From Lachnospiraceae bacterium (GTDB lineage Bacteria > Bacillota > Clostridia > Lachnospirales > Lachnospiraceae): a DNA stretch of 15,586 nucleotides. A program made the position numbers and the translations under genes. Positions within the stretch are counted from its first letter, which is position 1. Each line of letters starts with the position of its first letter. Shown here one piece after another: positions 7,424-14,173 of this stretch. The stretch covers positions 1 through 15,586 of the forward strand of contig VSNO01000114.1 of assembly GCA_009774375.1 (NCBI GenBank), in the 5' to 3' direction. The notes under the pieces were generated by a model. The model did no database searches and had not been told where the DNA came from. It was given only the letters and a program-made list of their open reading frames with translations.

Positions 7424-9364
7424 ATGAGAGAAAAAGTAAAGGAAATTCGCAGCAGCCAGGTAAACATAGCAGACGCATTCTGGTCACGGATGCAGGAAAA
7501 AGTGATCGACGTCGTGATCCCCTTCCAGGAGAAGGTGCTCAACGATGAGATTCCCGGCGTGGAGAAAAGCCATGCCATTGAGAATTTCCGCATTGCTGCG
7601 GGGTTAAAGACCGGCGAGTTTTATGGGATGGTGTTTCAGGACAGCGATGTGGCGAAATGGCTGGAGGGCGCTGCCTTCTCCCTGGCAGTCAGACCGGATG
7701 CCGCTCTGGAGGCGCGGGCGGACGAGATCATTGAGATCATAGGGAAGGCACAGCAGCCGGACGGGTATCTGGACACTTATTTTATCATCAAGGAGCCGGA
7801 ACACCGCTGGCAGAACCTGCACGAGTGCCACGAGCTCTACTGTGCCGGCCATATGATGGAGGCGGCTGTCGCCTACTATGACGTGACAGGGAAGGATCAG
7901 CTGCTGCATGTGGTGGAACGTCTGGCGGACGCCATCATAGACAGGTTTGGCCCGGAGGAGGGAAAAGAGCACGGATTTCCCGGACATCAGGAGGTGGAGA
8001 TCGGGCTGATGAAGCTCTACCATACCACAGGAAAAGAAAAGTATAAGGACATGGCGCGGTATTTTCTGGAGGAGCGCGGAAAGGATCCGGATTACTTTTA
8101 TCAGGAAAAAGTAAAGAGAGGCTGGCAGCACTGGGGGCAGTACAGCCTGGACCAGCTGGACGTGTCCTACAACCAGGCGCATGCGACGATCTATGACCAG
8201 AAGGAGGCCGTCGGCCACGCTGTGCGCGCACTGTACATGTACACGGCCATGGCTGACCTGGCGCGCACTGACGGGGATGAGCGGCTGTATCAGGCGTGCA
8301 GGACGCTGTGGGAGAACATTGTAAACCGGAAATTGTACATTACCGGCGGGATCGGCGGAAATCCCGAGGGGGAGGCATTCTCCAATGAGTACGAACTGCC
8401 AAACGACATGGCATACGCGGAAACCTGCGTGTCCATCGCGATGGTCTTTTTCGCGCACCGCATGCTGGAGATGGAGACAGACGGGGCATACGCGGATATC
8501 ATGGAGAAGGAGCTTTACAACAGCACCGTCAGCGGCATGCAGCTGGATGGAAAACGGTATTTCTATGTCAATCCGCTGGAGTGCGAGCCGGGTGCGTCGG
8601 GAAAGCTCTTCGGATACAAACACGCGCTGCCCGTGAGACCGGGATGGTACGCCTGCGCATGCTGCCCTCCGAATCTGGTCAGGATGATCACCTCGCTGGG
8701 GAAATACTGCTGGGACGAGAGCGGCTCCACGATCTACTCACATCTGATGATCGGGCAGACAGCGAAGCTGGAGAAAGCGGAGATCACAATAGAGACGCGC
8801 TATCCGTGGGAGGGGGAGGCTGTGTATACGGTTAAGCCCGTAACCGGGCAGGAGTTTACACTGGCGATCCATGTTCCGTACTATGTGGATCTCGGGCAGG
8901 AGGAAACCTGTCTGACAGTCAATGGAGAGCGGATCAATGCGCAGGAGATCCTGCAAAAAGGGTATGTGTATATCAGGAGAAAGTGGGCGGACGGCGATCA
9001 GGTCGCGATCCGGTTTCCGATGGAGGTGCGCAGGGTGTACGCCAACCAGAGGGTGCGCGAGGACGCTGGCTGTGTGGCGCTGATGCGCGGCCCGGTCGTG
9101 TACTGTTTTGAGGGCGTGGACAACGGGGAGCTGATCCAGAGCCTGCGGATCCCGAGGGAGGCCGCGGTGACGCCTTATGTCTGCGAGGAAGGGATACTGA
9201 AAGGAAATACCCTGCTGAAAATAGAAGGCTGCCGCATGGTCGGAAGCGAAGCGCTGTACAGCGAGAAGCCCCCGGTAAGAGAGGAAGCGGTACTGACAGC
9301 CATACCGTACTATGCGTGGGCAAACCGCGGGGAGACGCAGATGCGCGTGTGGATGCTCGAGTGA
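7424..9364 (+). CDS. GH127 glycoside hydrolase (beta-L-arabinofuranosidase type, former DUF1680)
   Basis: GH127 enzymes are retaining hydrolases that remove beta-L-arabinofuranose using a Zn-bound cysteine nucleophile. The 646-residue length is normal. The active-site residues known from Bifidobacterium HypBA1 are all visible: GEAF with E317 (acid/base position), E333 and C335 in YAETC, and C411, C413 and C414 in the CACCPPN motif, with C413 as nucleophile. The catalytic (alpha/alpha)6 barrel covers about residues 1-430 and beta-sandwich domains follow. There is no signal peptide, so it acts in the cytosol on imported oligosaccharides. GGAGG lies six bases before ATG 7424. The divergent AraC gene and the following oxidoreductase suggest a sugar-use module. 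Exact specificity within GH127/DUF1680 cannot be fixed from sequence. Confidence 0.92.
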   Translation: MREKVKEIRSSQVNIADAFWSRMQEKVIDVVIPFQEKVLNDEIPGVEKSHAIENFRIAAGLKTGEFYGMVFQDSDVAKWLEGAAFSLAVRPDAALEARADEIIEIIGKAQQPDGYLDTYFIIKEPEHRWQNLHECHELYCAGHMMEAAVAYYDVTGKDQLLHVVERLADAIIDRFGPEEGKEHGFPGHQEVEIGLMKLYHTTGKEKYKDMARYFLEERGKDPDYFYQEKVKRGWQHWGQYSLDQLDVSYNQAHATIYDQKEAVGHAVRALYMYTAMADLARTDGDERLYQACRTLWENIVNRKLYITGGIGGNPEGEAFSNEYELPNDMAYAETCVSIAMVFFAHRMLEMETDGAYADIMEKELYNSTVSGMQLDGKRYFYVNPLECEPGASGKLFGYKHALPVRPGWYACACCPPNLVRMITSLGKYCWDESGSTIYSHLMIGQTAKLEKAEITIETRYPWEGEAVYTVKPVTGQEFTLAIHVPYYVDLGQEETCLTVNGERINAQEILQKGYVYIRRKWADGDQVAIRFPMEVRRVYANQRVREDAGCVALMRGPVVYCFEGVDNGELIQSLRIPREAAVTPYVCEEGILKGNTLLKIEGCRMVGSEALYSEKPPVREEAVLTAIPYYAWANRGETQMRVWMLE

Positions 9365-9425
9365 AGTGCAGACAGACCGACGAGAGGGTATTCTGAAAAA
9401 AATTATTTTTTAGCTGCTCATTATT

Positions 9426-9433
9426 GCTATAAT
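9426..9433 (+). promoter_or_regulatory. Extended -10 promoter for the Gfo/Idh gene
   Basis: TATAAT at 9428-9433 is preceded by the TGN extension TGC, giving an extended -10 box. No good -35 box is present (ATTTTT at 17-base spacing). Transcription would begin near 9440, which argues against the ATG at 9441 as start and supports ATG 9492. The oxidoreductase could therefore be transcribed separately from the GH127 gene. Confidence 0.5.
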
Positions 9434-9491
9434 AGACAAAATGCCTTTAAAATGTTGTTATGGTTTAACATTTATACGAGGAGGATACGGG

Positions 9492-10685
9492 ATGAAAACA
9501 GCAATAATCGGTGTGGGAAATATGGGCAGCAAGTACGCTTCGTTCATTCAGGATGGCATGATAAAGGGGATGGAGCTTGGCGCCATCACAAGAGTCAGGG
9601 GAGATTACAGGGAAATGCTTCTTCCTTCCATTCAATCAGGCGTGCCTGTCTATGAGACGGGAGATGCATTGTTTGATGCAGTGGAAAGCGGAGCGCTGGA
9701 GATTGATGCAGTCGTGATCGCGACGCCGCACTATGCCCATGAGGAAGCGGCGGTCAGGGCGTTTCGCAACGGCCTGCATGTGCTGAGTGACAAGCCATCG
9801 GGAGTATACAGCAGACAGGCAAGGCACATGGAGGAAGCGGCAGAGCAGTCGGGAAAGGTTTTTGGCATGATTTTTAACCAGCGCGCACTTCCTGTACACA
9901 GGCAGTTGTATGAACTGGTCCGCAGCGGAAAATACGGTGCGCTGAAGCGGGTAAACTGGGTGGCAACAGACTGGTACAGACCGGAGCAGTACTATACCGC
10001 AAGCTCGTGGCACGCAACATGGGCAAAAGATGGCGGCGGCATTTTGTTAAACCAGTGTCCGCATAATCTGGATCTCCTCCAATGGATCTGTGGAATGCCG
10101 CAGAATGTGCAGGGCTTTTGTAAGGAAGGGCATTTCCACGATATTGAGGTTGAGGATGATGTGACGATCTATTTTGAGTGGGAAAATGGCGCAACCGGAA
10201 CGCTCGTCGCGTCAACTGGGGATGCGCCGGGCATCAACCGTCTTGAGATTTCCATGGAGGAAGCGAAAATCGTATGTGAAAACGGAACGATACGGATCGG
10301 AGAACTATTCGGTGAGCTGGGGCTGAAGGAGGCGGAATACCGCAAAAGTTCCACGGATCTTTTTAGAAAGATCAATGGTACATGGACAGAACTGAACCCG
10401 GACAGAGAGGAAAATGCGTATCAGAAGATCCTGCAGAGCTTTGCAGACGAATGTATGGGCAAAGGAAAATGCATTGCGGCAGGGAGCGAGGGAAGAAAAA
10501 GCCTTCTGCTCTCCAACGCGGTTTATTTATCGTCATGGGAGAAACGGATGGTTGTACTTCCAAAGCCCGGGACAGCGGAGGAAACAGTTTTTGAACACCG
10601 GTTTGAGGAGTGGCTGAGACGCAAACAAGATCATTCGGTGAAGAAAAGATGTTTGGAGGTGCGGCTGCTGCCAGGGGGGCGCTGA
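9492..10685 (+). CDS. Gfo/Idh/MocA-family NAD(P)-dependent oxidoreductase
   Basis: These enzymes oxidise or reduce sugars, inositols and related polyols in the cytosol. The 397-residue product has an N-terminal Rossmann fold beginning MKTAIIGVGNMGSKYA (GxGxxG at 7-12), the cofactor-side DKP motif in LSDKPSG, and a C-terminal substrate domain with GGGILLNQCPHNLDLLQW. The last of these holds the catalytic-region Asn and His of the family. The start at ATG 9492 has AGGAGG seven bases upstream; an in-frame ATG at 9441 lacks one. It follows the GH127 gene by 127 bases and probably processes the released or related sugar. The last ~12 residues (KKRCLEVRLLPGGR) look atypical and overlap a different short frame, so the 3' end may be altered. 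Confidence 0.9.
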   Translation: MKTAIIGVGNMGSKYASFIQDGMIKGMELGAITRVRGDYREMLLPSIQSGVPVYETGDALFDAVESGALEIDAVVIATPHYAHEEAAVRAFRNGLHVLSDKPSGVYSRQARHMEEAAEQSGKVFGMIFNQRALPVHRQLYELVRSGKYGALKRVNWVATDWYRPEQYYTASSWHATWAKDGGGILLNQCPHNLDLLQWICGMPQNVQGFCKEGHFHDIEVEDDVTIYFEWENGATGTLVASTGDAPGINRLEISMEEAKIVCENGTIRIGELFGELGLKEAEYRKSSTDLFRKINGTWTELNPDREENAYQKILQSFADECMGKGKCIAAGSEGRKSLLLSNAVYLSSWEKRMVVLPKPGTAEETVFEHRFEEWLRRKQDHSVKKRCLEVRLLPGGR

Positions 10686-10747
10686 TCATCACGCCGGAGA
10701 AGGTTATTGTGACCACGTCTGGAGCGGACAACAAAAAGGTGCTGTAA
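10649..10747 (+). pseudogene. Short remnant overlapping the end of the oxidoreductase gene
   Basis: A 32-residue frame starting at ATG 10649 encodes MFGGAAAARGALIITPEKV, then IVTTSGADNKKVL. It overlaps the last 37 bases of the preceding gene in another frame. The pattern looks like the end of a genuine protein, but the family is not recognised. It may be a residue of a gene joined to the oxidoreductase by deletion, or simply chance. Confidence 0.25.
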
Positions 10748-10796
10748 ACAAAAAATAGTGGACACAGAAAGTTCACAAAAAAATCTGTTTTTTCTA

Positions 10797-10825
10797 TTGA
10801 CGGATAAATGCATGAGTGTTATAAC
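10797..10825 (+). promoter_or_regulatory. hsp20 promoter with palindromic -10 region
   Basis: TTGACG (10797-10802), a 17-base spacer and TATAAC (10820-10825) form a good sigma-A promoter. The perfect palindrome GTGTTATAACAC (10816-10827) covers the -10 box, so a repressor binding here would block transcription. Neither a full CIRCE element nor a CtsR box is present. The leader to the ATG is about 100 nt. Confidence 0.7.
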
Positions 10826-10860
10826 ACATATAGAACAAAGGGGACAGAAAAAACAAACTG

Positions 10861-10926
10861 CTTAGAAGATTGCTTTTTCAATATTCTTAGTTCTGTTGAA
10901 TAAATATTTACAATAGAAAAGGAGAG
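10861..10926 (+). promoter_or_regulatory. Structured hsp20 leader, possible RNA thermometer
   Basis: In the leader CTTAGAAGATTG (10861-10872) can pair with CAATATTCTTAG at 10 of 12 positions. As an alternative, CTTTTTC (10873-10879) can pair with GAAAAGG (10916-10922), which overlaps the ribosome site GGAGAG (10921-10926). A run of U pairing with the Shine-Dalgarno is the principle of fourU-type thermometers in heat-shock leaders. This is a folding inference by eye only. Confidence 0.3.
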
Positions 10927-10933
10927 ATGACTT

Positions 10934-11410
10934 ATGATGACACCTAGTATTTTTGGAGAAAACTTATTTGACGATTTCTTTGATGATTTCTTTGACTTCC
11001 CGGTATTTGACGACAAGGCAATGCAGAAAGCGCAGAGAAAACTGTATGGCCGTCATGCGGCGAACATGATGAAAACAGACGTGCAGGAGCACGATGACCA
11101 TTACGAAGTGGACATCGATCTGCCCGGCTTTAAGAAAGATGAGCTTTCCCTGGAGCTAAAGGATGGATATCTTGTCATCACTGCGGCAAAGGGGCTTGAC
11201 AAAGACGAGAAAGACAAGAAGAGCGGGAAGTTTGTCCGCCGCGAGCGTTATGCGGGCAGCATGAGCAGATCTTTCTATGTCGGGGAAGCGGTAAAGCAGG
11301 AAGATATCCATGCGAAGTATGAAAGCGGGGTATTGAAGCTGGGTATTCCCAAGATGGAAGATAAAAAGCCGGAAGTTGAAGAAAACAGGTATATTGCGAT
11401 TGAAGGATAA
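10934..11410 (+). CDS. Small heat-shock protein, Hsp20/alpha-crystallin family
   Basis: This is an ATP-independent cytosolic holdase that binds unfolding proteins and forms oligomers. The 158-residue product has a flexible N-terminal arm of ~45 residues with the repeated FDDFF pattern. The alpha-crystallin domain follows (about 47-142) with DLPGFKKDEL at 62-71 and the signature GVLKLGIPK at 132-140. The C-terminal IAI anchor motif is at 154-156. Two ATGs lie in tandem; GGAGAG seven bases before 10934 favours the first. Its own promoter and terminator make it a single-gene unit. Stress control probably acts through the palindrome over the -10 box, the structured leader, or both. Confidence 0.95.
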   Translation: MMTPSIFGENLFDDFFDDFFDFPVFDDKAMQKAQRKLYGRHAANMMKTDVQEHDDHYEVDIDLPGFKKDELSLELKDGYLVITAAKGLDKDEKDKKSGKFVRRERYAGSMSRSFYVGEAVKQEDIHAKYESGVLKLGIPKMEDKKPEVEENRYIAIEG

Positions 11411-11429
11411 GGATGTTTCGTGACAGGAT

Positions 11430-11474
11430 CCGGAGAACGGCGCAGTGTGAAACTGTGTCGTTCTCCGGTTTTTT
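11430..11474 (+). terminator. Rho-independent terminator of hsp20
   Basis: CCGGAGAACG (11430-11439) pairs perfectly with CGTTCTCCGG (11459-11468). The helix extends through a further seven pairs, including two G-U pairs, to a 5-base loop GTGAA. Six Ts follow directly (11469-11474). This is a strong intrinsic terminator 20 bases past the hsp20 stop. Confidence 0.93.
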
Positions 11475-11547
11475 CGTTGAGTAAATCACTCTGTCAATTT
11501 TCTGCTGTCTGTGTTACGCTGTATTCATCTGTTGGAGGAGATGCGAT

Positions 11548-12135
11548 ATGACAAGGAAGGAACAAAAGGAAGCCCGGAAATGGCAGATCATCCAGGCCAC
11601 ACTCGACCTGTTCGTGGAACGTGGATATTATGGTACAAAGACAAGCCAGATCTCTAAGAGGGCAGACATCAGCGAAGGTCTGCTGTTTCATTACTTTCCC
11701 ACAAAAGAAATACTGCTCGAGGAACTGATCAACATCGGGCTGGAAGGGATGCGCATGCCGATGCAGATCGAGGCGGAGAACGGCCTGGACTTTTTCAGTC
11801 AGTTTACCACGATGCTGTTTTTGCAGGTGGAGAAAAATCCTTTTATCGCGAAAATGTTTGTGTTTATGGGGCATGTGGTGCGGGCTGAGGAAATACCGGA
11901 AAGGCTCCGGAATCTGGCGGCATCTGTAGATACGATTACATACAGCCAGGGCAGGGTGGAAGAGGGGCAGCGGGATGGAAGTATCCGGAGGGGAGATGCG
12001 ATGGCATTGTCCAATATGTACTGGTGCGCAGTTCATGGAATGATGGAACAGTATGCCCTGCATCCCGAAATCCCGCTGCCGGAAGCAGACTGGATTGTAG
12101 CGATGCTAAAAAGTGAGGATGAGAACAATGCGTGA
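11548..12135 (+). CDS. TetR/AcrR-family transcriptional regulator
   Basis: This predicted ligand-responsive repressor has 195 residues, a normal length. The N-terminal helix-turn-helix (about residues 11-58) includes QIIQATLDLFVERGYYGTKT and ISEGLLFHYFPTKEILLEE, which is the standard TetR pattern. The C-terminal ligand and dimer domain is variable and gives no clue to the ligand. GGAGGAG precedes ATG 11548 at good spacing. Its stop overlaps the start of the next gene by 8 bases, so the two are translationally coupled. The regulator probably controlled the adjoining oxidoreductase operon. No clear operator was seen upstream. Confidence 0.92.
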   Translation: MTRKEQKEARKWQIIQATLDLFVERGYYGTKTSQISKRADISEGLLFHYFPTKEILLEELINIGLEGMRMPMQIEAENGLDFFSQFTTMLFLQVEKNPFIAKMFVFMGHVVRAEEIPERLRNLAASVDTITYSQGRVEEGQRDGSIRRGDAMALSNMYWCAVHGMMEQYALHPEIPLPEADWIVAMLKSEDENNA

Positions 12136-12703
12136 GGGAAAAAAGAAAATTGTGATCGTGGGCGGCGGTATTGCGGGACTGTCCGCGGGAATTTATGGAA
12201 AATTGGCAGGGTATGATGTGGAAATCTTCGAAAAAAATCTTGTGGCTGGCGGTCAGTGCATGGGATGGAACCGGAAGGGCTGCCATATTGACAACTGCAT
12301 TCACTGGCTCACCGGAACGAAGAAAGGAACGGCGCTCTGTAAAGTGTGGGAAACGGTGGGAGCATTGGAGAAAGATTCGGAGTTTGTGGACAGTGACCGC
12401 TTTTACACAAGCATCACAGGGGACTATAAGGTTACATTGTGGAAAGACTTAGAGCGGACAGAAACAGAGCTGCTCCGTTTATCCCCGGAAGATGAAACTG
12501 AAATCAGGAAATTTACAGAGCATGTCAGATATGCGGCAAAATGTGAGATTCCAGCAGAGAAGCCGATGGACGCCATGGGTATCATGGATTATATCCATAT
12601 GGGCGCCTCGATGGCAGACATGCCAAAAGTGATGCGGGAATACGGTTCCATCGATCTGCAGGAGATGGCGGGGCGTTTCCGGCATCCTGCACGTTCGGGG
12701 TGA
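12128..12703 (+). CDS. Truncated FAD-dependent oxidoreductase (phytoene-desaturase-like), N-terminal part
   Basis: The intact family (~500 residues) comprises flavin amine-oxidase/phytoene-dehydrogenase-like enzymes. Only 191 residues remain. The FAD Rossmann motif is complete: IVIVGGGIAGLSAG at 8-21 and the ribose-binding Glu at 35 in EIFEKN. AGGQCMGW and the IHWLTGT segment follow. The sequence reads as normal family up to about EMAGRFRHPA. It then changes abruptly near 12685-12692 into DNA that belongs to a GntR gene in another frame, and stops at TGA 12701-12703. The substrate and C-terminal FAD portions are absent, so activity is very unlikely. Start ATG 12128 has GTGAGG (12113-12118) upstream and overlaps the tetR stop; GTG 12113 and ATG 12119 are alternative starts. 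Confidence 0.8.
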   Translation: MREGKKKIVIVGGGIAGLSAGIYGKLAGYDVEIFEKNLVAGGQCMGWNRKGCHIDNCIHWLTGTKKGTALCKVWETVGALEKDSEFVDSDRFYTSITGDYKVTLWKDLERTETELLRLSPEDETEIRKFTEHVRYAAKCEIPAEKPMDAMGIMDYIHMGASMADMPKVMREYGSIDLQEMAGRFRHPARSG

Positions 12704-13203
12704 GCAAGGCGCCTGTGCGGGAGGCACTGATACGGCTGTGCAGCGAGGGCGTTCTCGAGATCATCCCGCGCTATGGCTATGTCGTAGTCCGGCTGACGGA
12801 GAAGGACGAGAAGGATGTGGTAAGCATGCGGCTCATGCTGGAAACCGAAGCGCTGCAGTCCGGCTTTGCTCAATTTTCAAGGTGTCATCTGGACAGGCTG
12901 CAGGAGCAGATCGAGCGCTCCTGCGCCGCCAGTGACATGAGTATCTGGGAAATGCTGAATTTCAATGAGGAATTTCACCTGCTGCTTGCCTCCTGTGGAG
13001 AGAATAAGATCTTAAATCGTCTTCTGGGGGAGGTTCTTCAGATTCAGAAGCGCATCTATGCCAGACACTGGTGGCGTGACCAGAAGACACTGGACACAAA
13101 AGTGAATGCGGTTCCGCACAGCAGGATCTATGAGGCGCTGTGCGGCAGGGATATGGAGCAGTGCATGGAGGCATTGAGACAGGATATTACCGGAGGACTA
13201 TAG
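12700..13203 (+). CDS. GntR/FadR-family regulator lacking the start of its DNA-binding domain
   Basis: The frame matches the FadR-type GntR plan from the middle of the winged helix onward. SKAPVREALIRLCSEGVLE is the recognition helix region and IIPRYGYVV the wing. An FCD ligand domain follows (about residues 38-165), with FNEEFHLLLASCGE and HSRIYEAL supplying likely metal-site His residues. The usual ~40 N-terminal residues, including the first two helices of the wHTH, are missing. The only start in place is GTG 12700, which has no ribosome site. The upstream DNA is the truncated oxidoreductase, so the gene was cut by a deletion. DNA binding is doubtful. Its end carries the ribosome site of the next gene (GGAGG 13192-13196). 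Confidence 0.75.
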   Translation: MSKAPVREALIRLCSEGVLEIIPRYGYVVVRLTEKDEKDVVSMRLMLETEALQSGFAQFSRCHLDRLQEQIERSCAASDMSIWEMLNFNEEFHLLLASCGENKILNRLLGEVLQIQKRIYARHWWRDQKTLDTKVNAVPHSRIYEALCGRDMEQCMEALRQDITGGL

Positions 13204-13204
13204 G

Positions 13205-14173
13205 ATGTATTTTATTGTGGACAGCAGGAGCATACCCCGGGTGCGGCTGGCGAACGAGACCACCATCGAGCCGCCGTATGTGCATCGCAGAAGGATCCCG
13301 CATGAATGGATCATCTATATGGTGAAGAAAGGTGTGATGGAACTGGAGGAGGACGGGGTGTCATATCATCTGGTTCCGGGAGATTTTCTGATCTTGAGTC
13401 CGGAGGGGCAGCACGAGGGGACAAGGGCAACTTACTGCGAATATTTTTATATCCATTTTCAGCACGCGGATATCCGCGCGGCGGAAGCGGATGAACAGCA
13501 GCTGCGCGAGCAGATGTACAGAGTGCGCAGCGAGGCGCTCCGGGGCAGCTGCTGCGAGCGGTCCTGTCCATATGGGGAGGAGGCTGGTTATGACCTTCTG
13601 CTGCCCAAGTACTGCCATATGACAGACGAGGCAGTGGTTTCGCTGACGCGCAGCCTGTATGAGATCATGCTGAATAACAGGGACCATATGGAATATTACA
13701 AAACGCTCTGCGGATGCCGGCTTCTGCAGCTGCTGGTGTTTGTATCCCGGCAATGTCTGTCTGCCGAACTGGAGAGTTCGGGAATGATCAGCGCAAGAAG
13801 TTATCAGAAAGTTCTCGCGGTTCAGAATTATCTCCAGGCCTCTTATCAGGAGCAGATCACGGGCGATCAGCTTGCAGGACAGTTTCATATGAATTTCGAT
13901 TATCTGAACCGTCTGTTCCGGCAGAGCGTCGGCAGACCGATTTTCCAGTACCTTTGCAGCCTGAGGATCGCGAGAGCCAGGGAACTGCTCACGACGACTT
14001 CCATGCGCATCTCACAGATCAGTGAGCAGGTCGGTTTTATGGATGAAAGTTATTTTAGCAGGGTATTTAAAAAGTACACAGGCGTCTGTCCGGCGGATTA
14101 CGCTAAGACTGCTTTTAATGACAGAGCGCTTTTTTCGTCCATTTGCGGGAACGCCAGCGGAAGAAATAATTGA
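13205..14173 (+). CDS. AraC-family transcriptional regulator (cupin + HTH)
   Basis: The 322-residue product has an N-terminal cupin-type sensor (about 20-110) with HLVPGDFLILSPEGQHEG and a C-terminal AraC DNA-binding domain (about 210-305). The two helix-turn-helix units contain ITGDQLAGQFHMNFDYLNRL and ISEQVGFMDESYFSRVFKKY, ending with TGVCPADYAK. GGAGG lies eight bases before ATG 13205, and the start is one base after the stop of the GntR remnant, so it is in the same transcript. The extra C-terminal tail of ~19 residues is read from DNA antisense to the MATE gene. The target is unknown; the removed part of the locus may have held it. Confidence 0.9.
   Translation: MYFIVDSRSIPRVRLANETTIEPPYVHRRRIPHEWIIYMVKKGVMELEEDGVSYHLVPGDFLILSPEGQHEGTRATYCEYFYIHFQHADIRAAEADEQQLREQMYRVRSEALRGSCCERSCPYGEEAGYDLLLPKYCHMTDEAVVSLTRSLYEIMLNNRDHMEYYKTLCGCRLLQLLVFVSRQCLSAELESSGMISARSYQKVLAVQNYLQASYQEQITGDQLAGQFHMNFDYLNRLFRQSVGRPIFQYLCSLRIARARELLTTTSMRISQISEQVGFMDESYFSRVFKKYTGVCPADYAKTAFNDRALFSSICGNASGRNN

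Noticed and set aside
7604..8623. 339-codon open frame antisense to the GH127 gene
   Set aside because: It is a frame shadow of the GC-rich GH127 coding sequence, with no ribosome site and no domain pattern, while the plus-strand frame has a complete active site.
9397..9414. Terminator after the GH127 gene (A run followed by T run)
   Set aside because: The possible stem is entirely A-T and short, with no GC clamp, so termination is not supported.
9441..9491. Longer start for the Gfo/Idh gene at ATG 9441
   Set aside because: It almost coincides with the predicted transcription start and lacks a ribosome site; AGGAGG precedes ATG 9492 and the Rossmann fold begins there.
10797..10830. CIRCE or CtsR heat-shock operator at hsp20
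   Set aside because: Only a partial GAGTG half resembles CIRCE and the paired half with 9-base spacing is missing; no CtsR heptad repeat is present.
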